Below, piece by piece: positions 8,832-16,078 of a stretch of DNA of 37,686 bases (its first letter is position 1; each line of letters opens with the position of its first letter). A program made the translations under genes and the position numbers. Below the pieces are notes generated by a model, which was given only the letters and a program-made list of their open reading frames with translations, had not been told where the DNA came from and ran no database searches. The stretch comes from Bifidobacterium xylocopae. Its GTDB lineage: Bacteria; Actinomycetota; Actinomycetes; Actinomycetales; Bifidobacteriaceae. The stretch covers positions 1-37,686 of the forward strand of contig NZ_PDCH01000015.1 of assembly GCF_003315615.1 (NCBI RefSeq), read 5' to 3'.

Positions 8832-9989
8832 TCATCGCAACGCTTGTGCAAGGCGCCCGAGAGCTTCGCGGAAAATTGGCGTCGTGGTTGCCAAACAGAT
8901 GCGGACGAAACCGCTGCCTTGCGGGCCAAAGTCCGTACCTGGGTCGAGGACCAAACCCGCCTTCAGCATCCGCTCCTCAATTTGCCCATCGGTCAATCCG
9001 AGTCCGCGCAAATCTAACCAATTAAGATAAGTGCCTTCAGGCTCGATCAACCTCGCCCCCTTGATGCCATGCATGCATTCCCTTAGCATCGAAACGTGCC
9101 CTTTAACCAGGTCCAGCAGTTCATCCAGCCATGCCTCGCTCTTGTCATAGCCCGCCTGAGCTGCAACCTGCGCGAAAAAGCGTGGATTGTGACAACCGGC
9201 ATCGTCAATGGCCTTATGCACTTGTCTGCGAAGTCCATCATCAGGAACCACGATATTTACGATTTCCAGGCCGGCCATGTTGAAGGTTTTGCCGGGAGAA
9301 TTGAACGCAATGCCTGCCGAAGCAGCAGGATCGCAAGTCAGATAGGGTTGGAATTCATAATCATTCATGATCAGGTCGGCGTGAAACTCATCAGAAATCA
9401 CCAAGACACCACGAGAGGCGGCCGCCTGAGCTATCCGCGCCAGCTCGGTTCTGGTCCACACACGCCCAGTAGGATTATGAGGATTGGTTATGACAGCTGC
9501 ATCGCAGGCATCCATGAGGGAATCCATCGCAGCAAAGTCATACTCATACCTGCCAGAATCGGTTAATGTCAAGCCCCAGGGCACAACCTGGCAACCTGCC
9601 GCAAGAATGGCCGCTGGTGTCGGCGAATATGCGGGATACGGAACTAATACTTTCGAGCCCGGCTTAAGCACCTGACGTAGAATTGCAGGCATAGACTCAA
9701 CCATGCGCCCAACCGGCACAATCTGCTCAGTCGGGATCTTCCAACCATGGCGGCGAGAAAACCAAGACGACACCGATTGCGAATATGAATCATCTATGTA
9801 GGTGTAACAGTAATCCCCCATCCTAGCCCGTTCTGTCACCGCGTCCACAATTGCCGACGGGGCTTTGAAATCCATATCCGCCACAGACAGGGCAATGACG
9901 TCATCCCCTCCAATTCTGCGGGCGTCATCCCAACGAACGCTGCGAATTCCCAGCATTTCCTTCCTTGACATCGACTGTAAAAGGGTCAT
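8832..9989 (-). CDS. MalY/PatB-type PLP aminotransferase / cystathionine beta-lyase
   Basis: 385 residues, fold-type I PLP enzyme of the MalY/PatB branch, which cleaves C-S bonds of cystathionine or cysteine conjugates to pyruvate, ammonia and a thiol. Visible landmarks are LSVADMDF (about 34-41), PYPAYSP (117-123), NPHNPTG (169-175), SDEFHADL (199-206) and the Schiff-base Lys234 in NSPGKTFNMAGL. GGAG lies 10 bases before ATG 9989; a TTG two codons earlier (9995), 4 bases from the GGAG, is the alternative. It heads a likely two-gene unit with the NhaC-family transporter. Related proteins can also act as aminotransferases or regulators (MalY), so the exact reaction is open. Confidence 0.88.
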   Translation of the reverse strand: MTLLQSMSRKEMLGIRSVRWDDARRIGGDDVIALSVADMDFKAPSAIVDAVTERARMGDYCYTYIDDSYSQSVSSWFSRRHGWKIPTEQIVPVGRMVESMPAILRQVLKPGSKVLVPYPAYSPTPAAILAAGCQVVPWGLTLTDSGRYEYDFAAMDSLMDACDAAVITNPHNPTGRVWTRTELARIAQAAASRGVLVISDEFHADLIMNDYEFQPYLTCDPAASAGIAFNSPGKTFNMAGLEIVNIVVPDDGLRRQVHKAIDDAGCHNPRFFAQVAAQAGYDKSEAWLDELLDLVKGHVSMLRECMHGIKGARLIEPEGTYLNWLDLRGLGLTDGQIEERMLKAGLVLDPGTDFGPQGSGFVRICLATTTPIFREALGRLAQALR

Positions 9990-11021
9990 TATCAATCCAC
10001 TCCTTTATGGATACATGAACATCATAGATAGATAGATGATTAAACTAAATAGCTTGCAGAACGCCCATCCTCAAACCGTTGCTCCCTTGCTTAGCTCAAA
10101 TCGGACAGCGTCGCTTCTCTATAAACATCGGCTATCCTACTGCTTTCACACATCATCAGTTGCCGGCCTGGCACGAAAATGCCACCCTTAGCCCAATCTG
10201 CCTATGCCATATGTATATACAACGCCATCTGCCATACCGGGCGACGTTCCCACATGCGAACAAGCTTCATGCGACACCACTTTCACGCGCAAATCAGTTG
10301 TCTCACGCAAGACCCAATCGACAAACAAGCAACACCCCCTTTGCTGCGACTTTTAATGGTTAGTATAACCATTTAATTATTATTGTCCAAATTATTATCA
10401 CCTTTTATAAGTTTTTCTCCATCACATTCATAGGCGCTCCCTCACGGAACATCCTAACTATAGGCCACAGAGCCTTTTCGGGACATGCAGCGGCTTCCAC
10501 TTGCACGAGAAAGGCATCGACCCATAACGGCTAGGAGGCGGCAACCCGCGTGCCATAAGTGCTGTTCATCAGCACTGAATCTATTCCGAGCAGTCAGTAT
10601 CAGACTGATTGCAGTGAACTCAGCAGGCAGAGGGACGTCGCCTTAGGCTCAAACCGATTACGAGATGTAATCGCTGCTGCATTCCTGGTCTATGGCCTCA
10701 TAGAGGAACGTGTTCGTGGACATACACCCACCGGCTTTCAATTGTAACCTGACTGCCCAGCACAGCAAATTGAAATGGCCTATCAAGCCGAGCACGACTA
10801 CGCGGACAGCATCGAAGTGGCTCCCGTTCAAGAGCGTCCTCAGGAAACCGGCGAGAGCCCGCTTAAACCACACGCCATAGGACCACTGACCTGATCTGGA
10901 AGCTCATGAAGAAAATGCAACCAGCCAGAGCATTAAAGGTCTACTACTGAACGAAACAGGCCTTTACCAAGGAGTTACTGGGGCGATTTAGCCTCACTGG
11001 CCCGATAGGATGATGTTATCC
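9990..11021 (+). other. 1.0-kb gene-poor region with unrecognised debris
   Basis: No open frame here has a ribosome-binding site plus a family resemblance. The DNA is visibly more AT-rich around 10340-10420. A possible remnant on the + strand spans about 10640-10890: in two frames it reads RLRDVIAAAFLVYGLIEERV and later EMAYQAEHDYADSIEVAPV, interrupted by a stop. I could not assign these to a family. A small hairpin (AGTGCTG, 10558-10564, with its complement at 10570-10576) is also present. Confidence 0.5.
10355..10373 (-). promoter_or_regulatory. 19-bp palindrome upstream of the C-S lyase operon
   Basis: Perfect inverted repeat AATGGTTA-GTA-TAACCATT in an AT-rich stretch, 366 bases upstream of the MalY/PatB start. 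The shape suits a dimeric repressor or activator site. No regulator gene is adjacent, and the distance leaves it unclear whether it controls the lyase operon or a lost gene. Confidence 0.5.
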
Positions 11022-12287
11022 TCATGCAAAAGCGCCATCGCGCCAAAGTGCGGAGACCGGGAGGGCCCAGAGGTTATTGGGCCAGCGCATGATTTGGGTA
11101 CCGGTGTAGACTATGTAGCCGCGACGGAAGCGGGGGTCTTTCGAGAGGGCGGCTAGGCCCCTGAGGTCGTCCCGGGTTACGATGGCGGCGGACTTGACTT
11201 CTACGCCTACCAGCTGGTCACGACGAAGCATGACCAGGTCGACCTCCTTGGGTTTCGCCCCTCCTTCCCGCCAGTAGAAACAGTCCGGGTGCGTGTGAGA
11301 CCATTGCACCGCCGGCACGATTTGGTTGACTACGAACGATTCCAGGATGCCGCCGAAAGCCACCGGATCAGTCAGTGGGTCGCGCCCCTTGCCCAACAGG
11401 GTCTGCACACTCAACGAGGTATCAACAGGATGAATCTTGGAGCGAGCGACCGACTGGCGGTTGGGCGCAGTACGCAGGTTCGGTAACGCATGCACGAGGA
11501 AACGACGGAGGAACACTCCTAAGTAGCGGTCGACCGTGCGCCGGTCTATCGCCAGGTCGGAGCCGAGGGCAGAGGCATTGAGAATGCCGCCGGGTTGGGT
11601 CAGGAGACGATTCATGATGTTGCCGGCAATGACCAGATCCAACTTTTCGCCAGGTAAGATGGTGTCGCCCAGTACCGCCCGCAAATCGTCGGCAATCAGC
11701 TGCTCACGCTCCCAATCCTCATACTCCGTGTAATGCCGGGAGAAATCGGGAAAGCCGCCGGCCGCCATCAGATTGTAGAGATCGCTCCGGTCGAGTGCAT
11801 AATCATAGTTGGTGTCAGGGTCGGCCTGCCACAGATCATCCACGATGCTGGCCGAATCGTCTTCGAATTCACGCCGCGTCAGTGGGCTCATTGTGTAGTG
11901 CTGGGCGCGGCGGGCCAGCGGATCCTGTCCATCCAGGCCTTTGCGGTCGATCAGTGCCGAACCGGTCAGGATGATTAGCGGACCACCTGAGTCAAGCGAA
12001 TCCACCAACTCCTTGACAGCAAGCGGCAGCGTCTTAATCCGCTGGGCTTCGTCGATAACCACCGGCAGTTTAAGTTGGGCCAGCCAACCTCTGATATCGA
12101 CCTGCGCTAACGCATAAGTATTCGCATCCGCCAGGGAGACATACGAATACCCTTGTGGCACCAACTGCTCGCGCACCATCATGGTCTTGCCCACAGCCCG
12201 CGCGCCCTCCAGAACCACCACCTTGCGCTTCGCCTGGCCCAACACTTCCGCCAGCGGCCGCTTCACATACCCACTATCGTCAACCAT
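11022..12287 (-). CDS. AAA_14 / DUF4143 ATPase with PD-(D/E)XK-like C-terminus
   Basis: 421 residues. An AAA-type P-loop lies near the N-terminus: Walker A GARAVGKT (28-35) and Walker B VVIDEAQ (76-82), with a sensor-like LTGSALID further on. The C-terminal half resembles DUF4143, including REGGAKPKEVDL followed by VGVEVKSA. E348, D350, E363 and K365 match the spacing of a PD-(D/E)XK nuclease-fold core. The family is common in bacteria and archaea as solitary, horizontally spread genes of unproven function. The frame is open far upstream, but family similarity begins at MVDDSGYVKRP, so ATG 12287 is chosen; no clear Shine-Dalgarno sequence precedes it. Two 18-bp direct repeats lie immediately upstream. 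It stands alone between gene-poor stretches. Confidence 0.85.
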   Translation of the reverse strand: MVDDSGYVKRPLAEVLGQAKRKVVVLEGARAVGKTMMVREQLVPQGYSYVSLADANTYALAQVDIRGWLAQLKLPVVIDEAQRIKTLPLAVKELVDSLDSGGPLIILTGSALIDRKGLDGQDPLARRAQHYTMSPLTRREFEDDSASIVDDLWQADPDTNYDYALDRSDLYNLMAAGGFPDFSRHYTEYEDWEREQLIADDLRAVLGDTILPGEKLDLVIAGNIMNRLLTQPGGILNASALGSDLAIDRRTVDRYLGVFLRRFLVHALPNLRTAPNRQSVARSKIHPVDTSLSVQTLLGKGRDPLTDPVAFGGILESFVVNQIVPAVQWSHTHPDCFYWREGGAKPKEVDLVMLRRDQLVGVEVKSAAIVTRDDLRGLAALSKDPRFRRGYIVYTGTQIMRWPNNLWALPVSALWRDGAFA

Positions 12288-12296
12288 ACAAAAATT

Positions 12297-12337
12297 GTAC
12301 ATCGGATGCACAAATTTTTGTACATCGGATGCACAAA
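12297..12337 (-). repeat. Two 18-bp direct repeats at the ATPase start
   Basis: GTACATCGGATGCACAAA occurs at 12297-12314 and again at 12320-12337, a period of 23 bp, starting 10 bases upstream of the chosen ATG. Each copy is itself nearly dyad-symmetric (TTGTAC...GCACAA). Tandem sites over a start codon suggest an operator bound by the gene's own product or an unlinked regulator. Confidence 0.65.
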
Positions 12338-13785
12338 AAATAGTCAACTCGTAGTTGAGTAGCAGCAACGCATGAACGACGTTAGATTCAAACTGTAGCA
12401 GCGAGCACATCGCAGCGAACACATATGAGCGGGAGGGAGCTGTGGGTCGGTAGAGTCGGATCGTCAGCAATGTTGACGGCATTAGTGCCATCGGTGACGC
12501 GGCCGCAGCTGAACAGTTTCTGACGTCACTTGGGCTTGAAGCCAACAAGCTATTCAACAATGCGCGCAGCAGCGGGACAACCTCCCCGGAACAGCGTTGC
12601 AACCCGGTAGCACCATCGCGGAGGAGAGCAGGTGCTGGACCAAGACTACTGCTGAGTCTGCTAGGGGAATCGGACAATACGGCCTATGACCAGCAAGAAG
12701 AGAGGACTTCACCTCGGTGTGACACAAGTCAAAGAACGGGCCGGCACCGAAAGACCTTCGGAATTCTAGAAAAGTCGTTCGAAGCGATCAATACGGCGGT
12801 GTTGGCCAGGCTGGGCACTACCTGGTGCACATGGATATGCGGGACTATCTGGGCAAGACCGACCCCAAAGTGAATGACATCTGGGCGCACAGAAAGACAC
12901 CGCCCTCTCAAACATAATCAGTACGGAGATACTGGTCGAAGAAATCATAGCCGAGTATCGGAAAACCGGGCACATCTGTCATGCCACCCGGGAGACAATT
13001 CACTCATCGGCGCTTGCTATAGTCCAAACCCAGCGTATTCCTTGCAGCTACTTGAGGCCACAGTCAAAAAGGCGGGACGAAACAAACCTCCAAAGAGCGA
13101 CTGGATGAACTGACCAGAGGACGGAGCAACACTCAGGAGTGACTAGCTATGCTCGCGCGCAGCTTACAATTCGGGGATGCCAGCACCAACCTGGAACTCA
13201 ATCATGTGCAATCCGCCGCTCACCAGCACCGCGACCAGCAACTACTTTCACTCAAAGCCTCCGGAAAGAACCGAATTAAGTACATAGCCAGCCCAGCCAA
13301 TCATCTGCTTATAGGAGTCAAACAAGCTGACCCTGATGCCAACAAACATGTTCCCTTCCTTCCCTTTCTGTGCGAAGCTTTCGAACACCGTAGTCGGTCA
13401 TGTCAGCGATTTGAGCCGCCTGATTGACCTCACCTGTGAATTCAAGGCGGCCGGAAGCCCGGCAGCCCATTCACTCATACCCGTTACATGGCTCAACACA
13501 ACTATGGAGCTGGGCTCAACTGCTATGGAGGAAGCGAAAACCATCAGCGGGCATTCTGTGCCCAACCTGTTTCCCCGATTATCAGCGTGGGCAGGAACAT
13601 CCGAAACAACTAGGGACCGCCCACCGCCCAAAAGACGTTCCACAGCCCTGTGCGACCAGCCTGGCCCCATTCTGGCCAACAGTAAACTAGCGCAAGTAGC
13701 CACTACTCAGTCAGCGACGATGGTAATCCGTTCAGATGCGTGCTTAATGTACTAGCATCATGCGCACCGCTTATTGCAATTGGCA
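12338..13785 (+). other. 1.4-kb region without a convincing intact gene
   Basis: Only short, overlapping open frames with poor coding character are seen. Between about 12760 and 13020 the + strand reads peptide-like stretches in shifting frames (ILEKSFEAINTAVLARLG, then LVHMDMRDYLGKTDPKVNDI, then ISTEILVEEIIAEYRKTGH). That pattern looks like a frameshifted gene fragment, but I cannot name its family. A frame at 13336-13755 (+) has no recognisable features. The stretch ends at the helicase terminator. Confidence 0.45.
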
Positions 13786-13832
13786 TTCCGCAAAGGCCCC
13801 CCGCTCGGGTGGAGCGGGGGGCCTTTGCGGAA
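13786..13832 (-). terminator. Strong hairpin terminator of the DEAD-box helicase
   Basis: Perfect 21-bp stem (13786-13806 paired with 13812-13832) around a 5-base loop, 46 bases after the helicase stop. The stem includes an AAAGGCCCCCC block and its complement. There is no long T-run, but this is the strongest hairpin in the window. Confidence 0.8.
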
Positions 13833-13878
13833 GCGAAAACCGAGCCGGGCCGGCGGTCAGGCGACGGCCCGACCGAAA

Positions 13879-15801
13879 TCAGCGGCCGCGGAAGGGGTTG
13901 GTGGAGCGCTTGGCGCGGTTGGTCCGGTGCCGGAAGCCACTGGCCGAGCGGCTGCCGCCCTTGCCTCCGCGCCGCTCGCCGCCACGGTCCTCGTAACGAG
14001 GGTTGCCGGAACGGTCACGGCCACCGTCGGAATGGCCCTTGTAGCTGTCCTTGCCGTGGCCGTAACCGCGATCACGGCCACGGTTGGTGCGGCCATCGAA
14101 GGGGCCGTCCTCACGGGAGCCCTCACGGCGGCCGTAGCCGCGACCCTGACCGTCCCGGGGGCCACGGTCCTCGCGGGAGCCACGAGAATCGCGCGAGTCA
14201 TAGGAGTCGTGCGAGCGATAGGAACGCCTGCCGCTCTTGCCGAAGTCGTCACGCCCACCACGCCCGGAACGATCGGACCGCTCATCCCGGTAGCCGCCAC
14301 GTTCACCGCGCTCGGAACGCCCCCCGCGTTCAAAACGATCGCCCCGGGACCCGTCCCTGCGGAAGCCGCCTTTGTGGAAGTCGCGCCTGCGGCCACCATC
14401 ACGACGGCCGCCGGAACGCCCGGAACCCGAGCCGCCGCGGGCGGGACGCGGAGCCTGCAGGACCCATCCGTCCACGCGCGGCGCCGTATCACCTACCAGT
14501 TCCTCGACGATGTTGGATTCGGCGGTCACATGGGCCACCGGCTTGGCGTCGATATGGGCGATGCGCAGCATGCGCCTGGCATCACGCCGCTGGTTGGGCA
14601 GCACGATGGTCACCACGTCACCGGCCTTGCCGGCGCGGGCCGTGCGCCCGGAGCGGTGGAGGAAGGACTTGGGGTCGGCCGGCGGATCGACCTGCACCAC
14701 CAGCTTGACGTCGGAGACGTCCACGCCGCGAGCGGCCACGTCGGTGGCCACCAGCACGCGCACCTGCCCGTCGGAGAAGGCGTTCAGGTTCCGGTCGCGC
14801 TGGTTCTGCGACAGGTTGCCGTGCAGCTCGGCCGCCGGGATGCCGGTCTTGGTCAGGTTGGCGGCCAGCTTCTTGGCCTGGAACTTGGTGCGGGTGAACA
14901 GGATGCGCTTGCCCATGCCGGAGGCCAGCTTGCGCACCAGCTCGTGCTTGTCGCCCTGGGTGGTCTCGAAGACATGCTGGGTCATCTGGTCCACCTGCTG
15001 GGTGGCGGAATCCACCTCGTGCACCTTGGCGTTGTGCAGGTAGCGCTTGACGACCTTATCGACACCATGGTCCAGGGTGGCGGAGAAGAGCATACGCTGC
15101 CCATCGTCGCGCACCTGGTCCAGGATCCGCTCGACCGCGGGCAGGAAGCCCATATCGCTCATCTCGTCGGCCTCGTCCAGGACGGTGATCTCCACGTCGT
15201 CCAGGGTCAGCAGGCCCTGCCGCAGCAGGTCCTCCAGACGGCCGGGGCAGGCGACCACGATCTCGGCGCCGGAACGCAAGGCGTTGACCTGCTTGTTCTG
15301 GCGCACGCCACCGTAGATGGTGCAGGTGTCGAGCCCGTAGGCGCGGGCCAGGGGGGCCAGTACCTCATCGGTCTGGTTGGCCAGCTCGCGGGTGGGCGAA
15401 AGGATCAGCCCGCGCGGGGCGGGCGGGGAGCGGCGGTCGCGCACCTTGCGGTTGCCGCGCTGGTCACCGACGCTGTCGGCCAGGCGGGCCACCAATGGCA
15501 GCACGAAAGCCAGGGTCTTGCCCGAACCGGTGCGGCCCCGGCCCAGTATGTCACGCCCGGCCAGGGAGTCGGGAAGGGTGTCCTCCTGGATAGGGAAGGC
15601 CGTGGTGATGCCGTCGGCCTTCAACTGGCGCACCAGGGCATCCGGCACACCCAGCTCGGCGAAGGTCCTGGGGGCGGCGGGATCCTGCGCTGCCTCGGGG
15701 GCGGTTTCCTGGAAGGACTCGGCCTCGCCGGCATCGGAAAGGGCGTTCACTGCATTGACTTCTAGAGTATTCATCTGATCCATATCTGCATGTATCTGCA
15801 T
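13879..15801 (-). CDS. DEAD-box ATP-dependent RNA helicase with RG-rich tail
   Basis: 640 residues. Helicase core motifs in order: TFAELG / Q72 (Q motif), GRTGSGKT (89-96), PTREL (136-140), GG, PGR, DEAD (209-212), SAT (240-242), ILFTRT, VATDVAARGVD and HRSGRTARAG. From about residue 440 to the end the protein is a disordered Arg/Gly/Asp/Ser-rich tail with many RGG, GGR and SRD units. This resembles the CsdA/DeaD-RhlE group, which unwinds RNA structure in ribosome assembly, mRNA decay and cold adaptation; the tail probably binds RNA. Several in-frame ATGs (15801, 15783, 15774) occur and none has a good Shine-Dalgarno sequence, so the start is uncertain. The 277 bases upstream hold no other gene. 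A very strong hairpin follows the stop. Confidence 0.92.
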   Translation of the reverse strand: MQIHADMDQMNTLEVNAVNALSDAGEAESFQETAPEAAQDPAAPRTFAELGVPDALVRQLKADGITTAFPIQEDTLPDSLAGRDILGRGRTGSGKTLAFVLPLVARLADSVGDQRGNRKVRDRRSPPAPRGLILSPTRELANQTDEVLAPLARAYGLDTCTIYGGVRQNKQVNALRSGAEIVVACPGRLEDLLRQGLLTLDDVEITVLDEADEMSDMGFLPAVERILDQVRDDGQRMLFSATLDHGVDKVVKRYLHNAKVHEVDSATQQVDQMTQHVFETTQGDKHELVRKLASGMGKRILFTRTKFQAKKLAANLTKTGIPAAELHGNLSQNQRDRNLNAFSDGQVRVLVATDVAARGVDVSDVKLVVQVDPPADPKSFLHRSGRTARAGKAGDVVTIVLPNQRRDARRMLRIAHIDAKPVAHVTAESNIVEELVGDTAPRVDGWVLQAPRPARGGSGSGRSGGRRDGGRRRDFHKGGFRRDGSRGDRFERGGRSERGERGGYRDERSDRSGRGGRDDFGKSGRRSYRSHDSYDSRDSRGSREDRGPRDGQGRGYGRREGSREDGPFDGRTNRGRDRGYGHGKDSYKGHSDGGRDRSGNPRYEDRGGERRGGKGGSRSASGFRHRTNRAKRSTNPFRGR

Positions 15802-16078
15802 TCTTGGGGTCCACGGCGCAATGACGCGCGTTAGAGCACACTTCGCCCACCTAGGGCGTAGCAGGTGCTTGACAATATCAGCCTTTCACCAAGGAACCCA
15901 TATCAGCGGCGCTACCGGCCGGCAGCCCGCTTGCCGCGAGCAAAGCAAAGGATTTCGCGGAAGATTCCCGGCAATCAAAGCATTCAGGCGACGATTGGCC
16001 CGATTCATCACGCCCCAACAAGAGGCAGCAGAGCCAACGGAGACGACTATAGCACAAGACCATGCCAGCGCCCGATAT

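Noticed and set aside
10079-10376. 94- and 65-codon + strand frames upstream of the lyase operon
   Set aside because: No ribosome-binding site, His/Pro-rich random composition, and they overlap each other in different frames.
13774-15765. 663-codon open frame on the + strand opposite the DEAD-box helicase
   Set aside because: It is an antisense shadow produced by GC-rich codon bias; the - strand frame has all helicase motifs, and the + strand product has no recognisable domain.
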